Shown here: positions 50,736 to 61,152 of the stretch, piece by piece | Layout of the letters: the number at the start of each line of letters is the position of its first letter | How positions within the stretch are numbered: position 1 is the stretch's first letter | Assembly: GCA_905221605.1 (NCBI GenBank) | Contig: CAJNDS010002723.1 | Location: 576,001-640,000 of the forward strand | DNA: 64,000 bases | Direction of reading: 5' to 3' | Source of the DNA: Symbiodinium natans | Taxonomy: Eukaryota > Sar > Dinophyceae > Suessiales > Symbiodiniaceae | The notes under the pieces: generated by a model | What the model was told of the DNA's origin: nothing | What the model saw: only the letters and a program-made list of their open reading frames with translations | Databases searched by the model: none | Made by a program: the position numbers and the translations under genes

Positions 50736-51180
50736 CCTGATCGTAGAGTAGGTGCAGTCCACTTGGTTTCTTGCAGGAGTGCAGGGGTTTGATGGGCGAT
50801 TGCCCCAATGGTCTGAAGTTTGGCAAGCCCGACATCTGTAGTTTACATGGATTTCATCGAAAGTAAGGCAGCGTGCGATCCGCAATGAGATCGAGCACCG
50901 TGTTCATTTCTTCTTCCGATAAGTCCAAATTACATGCTGCGACGTCAAAGGGTTTATTTGCACATGCTAAAGCGAGCTTCAGCTCTCTTTGTGGAGGATA
51001 AGTGAGGGGAAGGTTGTATGCAAGGAGAATGCTGTTAAGTGAGCGTACACGTGCATAGGGCCTACGAAAGGCAATCGTGCAATTCAAGTGACCAAGGAAG
51101 ATCGAGGACCTAGCCTTGATCACTACACTCAGAATGGAAGTCATGGCATCACTGGGTTCCAATGGACCCCATAGAAGCAC
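50736..51180. other. No recognisable gene
   Basis: Unique sequence with short frames only (108 codons at 50854-51180, minus, no recognised domain). Confidence 0.35.
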
Positions 51181-51236
51181 AGAAAAGCAAGAGGTTGCCT
51201 GTCGTAAACGTAAACCCTTTAATGCACGCTCGTGAA

Positions 51237-51424
51237 TGCCCCTTTTAAGCCCCCCTTTTAAGCCCCCTCCTTAGCCCCCCTTTTAAGCCCCCTCCTTTAA
51301 GCCCTTTAAGCCCCCTTCAAAGCCCCCTTGAAGAACCCCCCTTTAAGGTCCCTTGAAGCCCCCTTTAAGGCCCCTTTAAGCCCCCCTTTAAGCAGCCCCC
51401 CCCTTAGCCCCCCTTAAGCCTCCC
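51237..51424 (+). repeat. TTTAAGCCCCCC low-complexity tract, left of LTR element
   Basis: A second copy of the tract at 49830-50080. Its last bases, CCTTAGCCCCCCTTAAGCCT then CCCCTTAA, are interrupted by the LTR element and resume after it as CTTAAGCCCCCCTCTCAAGC. Confidence 0.93.
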
Positions 51425-51429
51425 CTTAA
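51425..51429. repeat. Target-site duplication CTTAA (left)
   Basis: Matches CTTAA at 59529-59533 on the other side of the LTR element. Confidence 0.9.
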
Positions 51430-51736
51430 TGAAATTTTCAAAGGTCACTTTCTGTACAATATCAGACTGTTATGTAAACTACCAAACACATGACTGTTCA
51501 ATCAATGGTCTTGACCACACCACAATACAAGCATACAACTGTCAGATGCAATCTCTCGCTCAGCAATCTTTTGTGTCACTTGGGCTGAGCCAATCCTTAG
51601 CCAATCCTCGTTGTCACCTTGAGCCAATGCATCATGGACATGGCAATGTCCACACGCCAATGTTCTCTGTCAGCGTTGCATGTTGTTCATGCAATGGACA
51701 ACGTATATGTGCAGGAAGTAAAGCTCAATCCTAACA
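51430..51736 (-). repeat. 3' LTR of the non-coding element
   Basis: 307 bp, TGAAAT...TAACA on the plus strand. Two differences from the other LTR (GTATATG versus GTAAATG; GGAAGTAA versus GGAAGCAA). Confidence 0.93.
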
Positions 51737-51747
51737 CCGTCCCTTGA
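51737..51747 (-). promoter_or_regulatory. Polypurine tract
   Basis: On the minus strand CAAGGGACGG directly precedes the LTR start (TGTTAGG). Short but in the required position for plus-strand priming. Confidence 0.55.
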
Positions 51748-54700
51748 ATGAATGCTTCAGCAATCATTCACACTAACAGCTTTACGACAACCAACTGTAC
51801 AACAATTCTTGATGCTGCCGACCTTCTTGTGGGTCAATCTTCATTTTGTTCTAGGGCAGTCATCTATTACTTGACAAAACAAAGACAATGGTCTGGAACT
51901 GGCATCTTGTGGCCAATTTCTTGTTCTAGAGTTCCATGACCTTTACAATCGCAAGATCAACAACCGCATTGAATGAATGACTTAGCAATCATCCAAACAC
52001 AGCTTACTCGCAGTCGATAGAACCAGAAACTAGAGACCAATGAATTAGAAAGCGCTTCTGCCAACGGGGCTCAATGAGCTCAGTTCTTCTTCACGTCAAG
52101 ACGGCAATAGCTTTTGGTTGCAGTCAACCTATCCGAAGGCATTCCTGGATTTGGCAATCTTTCTGTACCAAAGGCTCGTCACTTCGTGTGGCATTCTGAG
52201 AAATGGCTTGATGTCACAATGAGTAGGTCAATGTGACTCAAGATGCTCAATACGGCAGGTCTTGCAACATAGGTGGAGTTGCAATGACTTTCCAGATCCA
52301 AGTTCAATACGGTGTCCAACACCGCACCGAAGATCTCAATGAAAGCAATCCAATCGCAATCATTCGTCTTCTTCCGGAAACAATGCAAAACATCCCACGA
52401 AGCAGTCACTAGCAGACTGCAAACAAAACCAATCACTGTTCGTGCAATGAAATCTGAAGCATGAGAACAATGACAGAACCAAACTAATTTTGTAAAACCT
52501 CAATACTGTACGAAGAGGTTCAAAAGAAGCAGCTGACCAATGAGCAACGCTGAGACAATGCTGTCACTCAAGTAGAACCAACCACGTTGCATCCAATGCA
52601 ATCCAGAAGATTCCCAGGCGCAGCTTTGCAACGGCGATCAATACGCTGCTTTAGATCAGGGTCAAGGAAACAATCTCAAATCTGCACTCCGAAAGAATGA
52701 CCCTTCTCACAACTTGCAGAACCGAGCAAGGCCATGTAGAGATAGCAATGTCGGATCTATGGCTTCCTGAAACCAGTGTATGTCAATCACAAGGAAGATA
52801 TCATCAATCAACTCGGCCTGAAATAAAATGGTAGATAAGCAAAGCAACCAATGAAACCACTCCATCATCCAAAGAACTCTCATGCACTGATACAGTCGCC
52901 AATAAAGGTCTGACTCCACGTAAAACTTGAATTCCAATCCTATACAACTTTCAACTTTGGGTTGTGAGCCCAATGAGGCGTTCCACCAAGCTCGCGGCTA
53001 CCAGCGACGCTACCAGCGATATTTGATCTCACTGTGGTCGAATGAATGCAATGACTTGGTTTGCACATAGAAAAATACGGAAATAAAGAATCACAAGCAA
53101 TGTGTTCACAAGCGCTGACCATAACGCTGACCATTACCACGAAGACAAAGCAACTGCGAATACGTCCAAGCATATGTCAATCCAATCAAAGATCCATCGT
53201 TTCACTCTCAATGACCAGAGTGGTCAATGCACAACGCTTGCAGAATAACCTATCACCACCAGTGTCCATATTAGCTCTTCGTGACCGTCACACAATCAGG
53301 CATCATTGGCGATGTCCTCTGAAATATACATAGGACCATCTGTCTGTCAAAGGGCAACGTCAAATCGTGAAATCACAATCGCATCGGCGAAGTGTGCGAT
53401 GTAAGGATCAATGGCACTCAACAATCGCCATGAAGAACATCACGCGGAAGCAATATCCGCACAACATGAAAATCAGAGGCAATGAATATCAGACACCACC
53501 AATCCTTAGTGCACCCTGCTCAATCCAGCATGTTGCCACAGCATCTCGCGCCTTTCGGGCAACAGTACAGGCAATCTCGCCAGTCTTCTTCTCGTAAAGC
53601 CATGCTCCAAACCAAGAGGCAACCTCTCGCTGAAGAAGCAGCAAGGCAATCAGCTGTGGGATATCATGCTGCAATCCTGCAACGATGCAGTGAACCAGAC
53701 ACAAGCTCAATCCATACCTGTCAACAGCTTCTCGAGGTCAATAAGCTGTTGTCAGCCAAGCACTGGGCAATGGACTCCAGAGCATGAGCGTTCGCCAGAA
53801 AACCACAATGCCACTGACATGCGATATAAGTAGAAATGGGAAAGCCACTTCGTCACAATCGGCACCATGCAGAAAAATAGCACCACTCGTTCGCGCTGAC
53901 TGCAATGTCCTTTTCACCGCCAAAGTAAAGGAACAATGCTTCATCTTGTGATCAGTCTGCAGAACGCAAACCAATCTGCTGCGGTCTTGAAAGACGGAAC
54001 TTGAATCACGCACTCAATGTGCAAGCAGCGCAGGTAGTGACGATGAGCTGCAGCACAATGAAACTCTGAGTATCTGTGTTGGACAACACAAACCCAATCC
54101 GAAGACTTGCCAATGCCTCGCACTGTACAATGCAAACGCCGTCTTCGTGAATCTCGAATGGTCTTGTTATGGCAATCCGAAGAACCAAAAGCAATCACTG
54201 GCACTGAAGGAAAAAATCATCATTCATGTACTCAATACAAACTATGAAGTCAAAGTCTGCAATAATACTCTTCTGCCATCTGCACAGTCAAACCAATCCG
54301 AGTGGACATGCAGTTCGTGGAATCATCAAAGTGTGTCTCCAATTGTTGAAGCTATACAAGAATGCAACCAGTCTGAACAAACGAAGTCCTGGGGCAATGC
54401 TCAAGGCAATCCCGCGGAAACCGTCTCCAGCAGAATGAATAGCAACCATTTGTCCTTGCCACTTGTGCTCGTCGCGAAGAAAACGCAATCGCAGTACTGA
54501 AGAAAACCATGGCTACAATCAGTGATCAGGGCGTAGGACGAATCAGCAATCGCATCTGCCAGTTTCAAAGAAAGAAAACAACAACACTGGGTCAAGGCCA
54601 ATCAGAATGGTCGCTTCTGCTATGTACAGGAAACGGTATGCGCAATTCAGCTCCTGAAGGAACAATGGAGGAAAATCACCTACCAATGTTTCCTTAGGTC

Positions 54701-57700
54701 TGGCTCCTATATACAATTGCTCCTCGGCTATAGGAAACAACTTCGGGCAATTCACCCTGTGATTGGTTCCTGAGGTTCCTAAATTCAATCATTCAAAACA
54801 GGCTCTTCAAAATCAACACTACTCACGAACTTTCTGGAAGTCCAATCCTAACGAGCAAACACGACCGAAAGCTAAATGCAGCACAGATAGGGTCCGGGCA
54901 ATGAGCAACTGTAACTAAGGCCTGGGCGGCGAACAACAACAAGCATCTGAGCAATGTGCATCAGTGATACAAATCTGGTACCGAATTTTCACGCAAAGAA
55001 GCGCAATCGGCTCTTCACGATATCAATCTCTAAGACGCAAAGAAAGCAAACGACACACGACAGCTCGACCAACGAAACACAACTATAGCACAAATCAGCC
55101 ACTCAATCAAAGCATAAATCAGATCAACACTTCAAGCCTTCAAGCAATACCTGGAGTCAAAGCCGACTCCTGAGAGTCAATACTGACTCCTTCCTCCTCT
55201 CCGTCCCTCGGCTAAGGCTTCAGCCGCAAGCCGAACAACAAAGGGATGGGAGGGCGGGAGAACGAGAGGACCAATCAACACGGACGACTCAGTAACACAA
55301 AAGGAAAGCACGCAAGCCAAGCGCATTAACCAAGGACGCCAAATGCACCAACTTAGGCAAAACAGGAGCTCGTCAGGGCCAATCGCCATCAGTAAGAGGC
55401 GTCACCTCTCTCATAACTGGCAATGTGCCATAAGCAACCGAGGAAAGCCAATTCACTCCAACACGCCATAATGTAGACAAGACAACCGACCAAGCAAACG
55501 GGGCAAGGCAAAACCAACTGGTGTAGCAATTACACGTTGTTGTTGGCAAAGGTGCAGCAGCAGAAGCCATCACTTCAATCTGCAGCACTAAAATTTCAAG
55601 AAAACGCACAAGCAAGATCAATACCGATCTGTCTCCACAAGCAGCGCTTGTTCCAATAATTCAGGCAACGTCACCCGACAGTGACCAAAGTGATTATGCA
55701 TGCTAATGAACACAGCGCAAAGGTATACCGAGGCAATTAGTCAAGCAAGCACGTAAGCAATACCAACTTCCAGCTTCAACTGCTCAAGCCAGGTTTTTTC
55801 AGCACAATCACCTTCGTCAAGATGCTATACAGCACACCGCTTCTGCAAGAAACATGCACAATGTAAGCAGGACATGCAAAACCGACACCAGCAACACGCG
55901 CAACCAACTCAACTCTCAATAGTCAAGCGACAATCACATCTTGCAAGTGGAGCTCAATCTGACTTGCAAGACTAGAGAAACACGCTCCTCCAATGATCTT
56001 GCCGAGAGACCGAAACAGGCAACCAAAACTCGACACACCAAAAGCAACTGCTACAAGTATGCAATAAGCACAAACGCTCCACAGGCGGACTGAATGAACA
56101 CTCTGGCCTGCTAAGCAATGGGAACAGGCTCCCACCTTGATTCTGCCAATCGCTTCAAAACCAAAACACCGGGCACGTCAAGTCGTCAAGTCAACAAGCA
56201 ATTTCACACCTAAGCAGTCACTCAGACAACCTTTCAAACCTGCCATACAATGCGCAAGCTTCCAAACCAAAACAATTGAGGAACAACAGGTCCAATCATG
56301 AGTCGTAGGAGTTGTAGGCACAACTGTTTTCCAACCAATGTAGCAACGACAACGCAGCACAAAGCAACCAAAACCAGGCAACCAAAACGCACAATACTTG
56401 TCATCAACATGAGCCAAGAATCAACAGCGACTCAATCTGAGCCACCTTGACCTGAATCTCCAGTAACAAGCAGACGCTTGTAACAAAATCAGACTCACAA
56501 GCAAGCATACGCTCACCACCTGACTCTTCAATGTATTGCAGCGCAGGCACTAAGCAATAAACTGTCTCAACTCACGGATCCAACTAGTCACTCCAAGCAA
56601 GCAAGCAAGCCAGCAAGCACGCACTCTTCCAACAATCCACAGCTGAAACTCACAACGATTAATCAACGACTCCGTCCCTTGAAGAGACAATGTCACGCTT
56701 CCGTCCCTTGCTGTGCAATCAGCACATCTGAGAAAATCAACCACAACCAAGTACACAAAACCCTAGTATTTGAGCACACCCGCCAAGGGCTTCTGTACGA
56801 CAAAACGATTTTTCAATCGACCGATTTTTGGGTTTCGGCGTGTTTTGGGGTTTAGGATCCACGGAAAGGACCAAACTCATCCAACTGCCAACTTGGGACT
56901 AGCAATAAGGCCAGCTTCAAGCGGCGAAATCGACCTGACTGCAATCGAGCACGACAGACAACAAAGCCAAAAGCCAACAACCACAACGTTGAAGTAAGGC
57001 AAGGAATCAATCAGCTCACTCCTTCAAGCACAGCTGCTGTGCACTGGCAGCCCTGCAGAAGGAGATATTCCTCTGACCAATCTCAATGCTCACGCATGCT
57101 TTGCAATGCTGTCCCGAGTGAACGGGACACGAAAATAATCAAGGCATGCACTTCTCAAATTCAAGGAAACGACCAAGGACCATCACAAGTATGCAATCCA
57201 AGCAGACAAGCCAACGCTGATCCATCAATCACGCTTCAAGCAGGACAATGAAAACGTTTCCAATGCTCTAATCTGCGCCGACCATGTCTGAGCCACCGAG
57301 AAACAAGCAATCATCAATCCAACACGCTCTGGCAAAAGGCGAACCACATCAACCATCCGAGCACAAACCAAGCACGCAGCTCGTGCCTCAACGCACTCCT
57401 TGCTGCAATCAAGGTACAACGACTATCATGCTCACACATGCTCAAGCAAAGGCAACAGCGATGTTAAATGCTTCACGCAAGTAAGATTCGACACAGAAAA
57501 AAACACTCTCAAACAACTTGCCCAATCCGAGCTTCGCTGGCGATATTACAAGGTCTCAGCCAATCCGCCCATCGGAAGCTTTCGCATATCAATGGCTAAG
57601 CTGTCCGAGCAGCTTGCGCTTTGTCAGCCGGGCGGCGAGTCCGAGATGACGAAAGACAACAATGATAGAGGCTCAACTATACACACCGGTTTGGGGCCAA

Positions 57701-59203
57701 TGTTTTCAAGTAAGCAGCAAGTACTTCAACCATCAATTCCAACTACAAAATCGCACTGTACGTTCCTCAAAGAACAAATCGGACACTCGCGAATCAAGCA
57801 CAAGCAATACGACAGTGGACACCTGCAATGCCTTTCAAATTCTCACGCAAGCACTCCCAAGTGCTAAACAATGTTTAAGGCTTTAGGCAAAGGCGCGCGC
57901 TCACAATGATCAGGCATGAGACAGAGTCTCAACGTTCGGCCGAAGGAACTGCACACAGTTCCAACCAACGTAGCTACAATGCTGTTTTAGCAATACACCT
58001 ACTAGGTCGCGGTGGACGGCCCGACGTGTTCGGGAATGCAAGCTACAGCTGGGCTGAATTCAATGGCCAGCCTTGTCCATCCATTTTGTCCGTCCTCTCT
58101 TGGCCAATCATCCTCAGATCAATCCTTTCTCAAGTGCACTTCTCTGGTCATGTTCTTTTCAGCACCTTTTTATCCAATACAACTCCTTCACATACCCTCA
58201 ACGGGTCTTCAATCAACTCTCTCAACTTCAACCAAGCAATCGACCAATCCTTTTTCAACAACACCTTGGTGCTCCTTAGTCATGCAGATACACGCAACGC
58301 TTCTGTGCTTTGATCCACATCAATCATGTCTGTTTCATCTGCTCTACCTTCTTTCCTGAGTACACAATTTTCTGGGGACTGGAACCCTCAATCATTTCTT
58401 CCTTTCCTCTTTCTTTCTTCAGTCTTTCCCTTTCATCTGAGGCAGGGACAAAAGCTTGAAAACCCAATGGCTCCTCTTGGCCATCATTCTTTGCTGTCAG
58501 CTTTCTTTCGCCTTTCTTTCAATACCTTTTACCTTTCCTAGTCCTTTTCCTTTCCTTTTCCGTTGGGGACTTGAACCTCCAATCTGTTCAGTGGGGACTG
58601 GAACCTCCACTTCCTTGCAATTCCTTTTCTCTGTGGGGACTGAAACCTCCACTTCCTTTGTCCATTCTTTTCTTTCAATCTCTACCTCTGTGGCCTTGGG
58701 GAGGGACGAACCCAAGCCCAATCCACTTCTTTCAATCGTACCTCAGTCAATCAGGCTTCACGAATCTCAGACACAACTTCAGCTTCACTCAGCATCAACG
58801 CGTGTCGTCTTGGCTACTTGCAATCACCAAAAGTTCCTACCAAAACTCAAACGAATCAAACGTCCCTCTCAAAACTCGCAATCACTCTACACACAGCAGT
58901 CACAACAAAACTCTCTCTACCTATTCTTCGCAATGCTTTGACAGAACTGACATGTGCAATCTGTACCTCGCACACAATCTCTGCCACAGTACACTGCTTC
59001 AAGGAAAAGCTTCACCAATCTCTCTGGCGCTTCCAAAGTCTATACATGATGCTCCAAGCCAAAGGTTTGTACAATGTTTCTTACTCTTCTCAACTCGATG
59101 CACAAAACAATCTACCAGGCTTCTCGAACGACCATACAGCGAAAACGAACTTTGTACAATCCTACCTTACTGAGCTTGTCAGTGAGCAGGCCCCAGCTCT
59201 TAA

Positions 59204-59221
59204 GCCGAAGCTCCGCTACCA
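59204..59221 (-). promoter_or_regulatory. Primer binding site, initiator tRNA-Met type
   Basis: On the minus strand TGGTAGCGGAGC follows the LTR end (TTTCA) without a gap. It is complementary to a CCA-ended tRNA and close to the initiator-Met primer sites of other eukaryotes (TGGTAGCAGAGC, TGGTATCAGAGC). Confidence 0.8.
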
Positions 59222-59528
59222 TGAAATTTTCAAAGGTCACTTTCTGTACAATATCAGACTGTTATGTAAACTACCAAACACATGACTGTTCAATCAATGG
59301 TCTTGACCACACCACAATACAAGCATACAACTGTCAGATGCAATCTCTCGCTCAGCAATCTTTTGTGTCACTTGGGCTGAGCCAATCCTTAGCCAATCCT
59401 CGTTGTCACCTTGAGCCAATGCATCATGGACATGGCAATGTCCACACGCCAATGTTCTCTGTCAGCGTTGCATGTTGTTCATGCAATGGACAACGTAAAT
59501 GTGCAGGAAGCAAAGCTCAATCCTAACA
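59222..59528 (-). repeat. 5' LTR of the non-coding element
   Basis: 307 bp, followed by the CTTAA duplication at 59529-59533. On the sense strand this is the LTR that would carry the promoter. Confidence 0.93.
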
Positions 59529-59790
59529 CTTAAGCCCCCCTCTCAAGCCCCCCCTTCAAGCCCCCCTTTCAGCCTCCAAAAAGGAAGCTTGGTGATGGGC
59601 CAATCCTCTGCTCACTTTTTAAAAAGCAGCAAAACCCTTTATTAGATCCCTTCCATTCGCGTATCGTCATTTGCTCATGGCACCAGGCCCCCCTTCCATT
59701 TGTTTATCGCACCGTCCAGTCCATTTGCTGAAGCACTGCCAGCTTATTGCACCGCCTAGGCCCCTTCTGTTTGCTCACAGCACCGCCAAT
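59529..59790 (+). repeat. Continuation of the interrupted AAGCCCC repeat unit
   Basis: Matches 50027-50290 (CCCCCCTCTCAAGCCCCCCC, AAAAAGGAAGCTTGG, AAGCAGCAAAACCCTTTATT) with small indels, so the LTR element split a copy of a locally duplicated unit. Confidence 0.92.
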
Positions 59791-60047
59791 ATCGCTGCTA
59801 TCTGTCCTTGACGACGGACACGGAATCCTGACTGTCGAGCGATGACCTCGGTTCGATTTCGAATTACATGATGGTTTTTTGAGAATCTGGCAGTGTTGCA
59901 ATTTGCGATTCCCCGCATGCTCTGTGCTGTATGATTGCACCGGAACTTCAACGACAACTTTGAGTACTATGCGTGGGGTTGCCCAGCAGTTCAGCGCCTT
60001 TGCTTGCTTTGTTTCTTCTCTTCCCTTTTTTTCTTAGGTGGGTTGCG

Positions 60048-60230
60048 TGGTGTGCTTGCAGCAGCTTGGGTTGCTTGGAAGGAACTTGTTCGGTCAAGAC
60101 AAAAGTTTGACAGCTTTCAGTTCAAAATGTTTTGTCATCGATTTTCCACAGAGATTCGCCTCTCAACTGCAGTTTCCCAGGAGCAACTGTCGCTGCATGT
60201 GCCAACAAAGACTCTTACTGTGAAAAACGC
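60048..60230 (+). repeat. Dispersed repeat, inverted relative to 50525-50735
   Basis: See the partner copy. Both copies lie beyond the AAGCCCC unit on their respective sides, in opposite orientation. Confidence 0.85.
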
Positions 60231-61152
60231 AGAGCACTTTTTCACTCCACGCTTGAGCCAAAACACCAGAGGTGTTCGGCAAGTCTCTCGCAGAGTCAGC
60301 GCAGCTTCACTTTCGTGAATTCCATCTCAACTTTGTTAAACAAAGGAGGAACACATGCAAACGTCCTAATGCTTCTCAGGACTTCAGTGCTTTAGCAAAA
60401 CAAGCATACAAGCGCACAGCCACTCTGCTCGAACCTCAGTACGACGACACGAGCGAAGCGAGGGTCGGAGGCCAAAGTTTGAAGAGCAAACTCAGAGCAA
60501 CACGCACTTCTTCAAGGATGCTCCTAAAGCATCTCGAGTGCTTCTCTGCTCATCATGCACACTCCAAGCATCTTACGTCAAGCTCAAAGCAAGAAACACT
60601 TTCAAGCCAAGCTCCAAACATGCTATGTCCATGCCTGCTTCTGCTAACACCAAACAAACGGTTCAAGCACAGCTCTCAACTCATGCAATGCAAACTCGTG
60701 GTTCATGTCACACGTGCAAGACATCCTGTCAACTGTAAAGGCACTCACAAGGAAGTCAAAAACTTTCACACCCCCTCATGCCTGCAACAGTTGCGTCCTC
60801 AAGTCCTGTCTTCTTCCATAGCTCGTCTCGCACCCTTCAGCATTTCTTCTCCTAACAGCTCAGGGTACACACCTGACGCCGGGAGCTGAAGATGGATGTG
60901 TTGGTGGCTCTCATCACACCGGTTCCTAGCCATAATGTTGATGAAATTCGAAGAGTTACTACAAAACCACCATCTCTTCCAGGCTCTTTCAGAACCCTTC
61001 TCGAAGCAACAGCGATCGACGACACATCCCTTCGCAAGACCAAGACGTTGACTTACAGATCTAAAGACCGTTTCATTCCACAAGTCAGACCTAGCTGGCC
61101 ACTCGTGAGAAAGAAGAAGACGCGGACAGTTCGCGTACGGACGGAGAAGGTT
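60231..61152. other. 3' flank of the copia element
   Basis: No firm gene. It should contain the 3' untranslated region and perhaps the 3' LTR of the copia element, but with the 5' LTR outside the window the borders cannot be set. A 12-base match to the 3' end of the dinoflagellate spliced leader is at 60254-60265 (minus). Confidence 0.35.

Larger units (their letters stand above)
51430..59528 (-). mobile_element. Non-coding LTR retrotransposon (LARD-like), 8.1 kb
   Basis: Seen: two 307-bp terminal direct repeats that start TG and end CA and differ at two bases, a 5-bp target duplication CTTAA, a primer binding site next to the right LTR on the minus strand, and a short polypurine run next to the left LTR. 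Orientation is therefore minus. The 7.5-kb interior shows no RT, integrase, protease or Gag motif in any frame; the longest frames are low-complexity. Family knowledge: large non-autonomous LTR elements (LARDs) move using enzymes of an autonomous relative. The two LTR differences imply a recent insertion. The paralogous tract at 49.99-50.16 kb preserves the empty site. The element is unusually rich in CAAT on the plus strand (ATTG on its sense strand). Confidence 0.9.

Noticed and set aside
58456-59285. Plus-strand frames of 155-200 codons inside the LTR element
   Set aside because: They run antisense to the element (primer site and purine tract indicate minus), are Ser/Thr/Leu-rich from CTT and CAAT bias, and show no domain.
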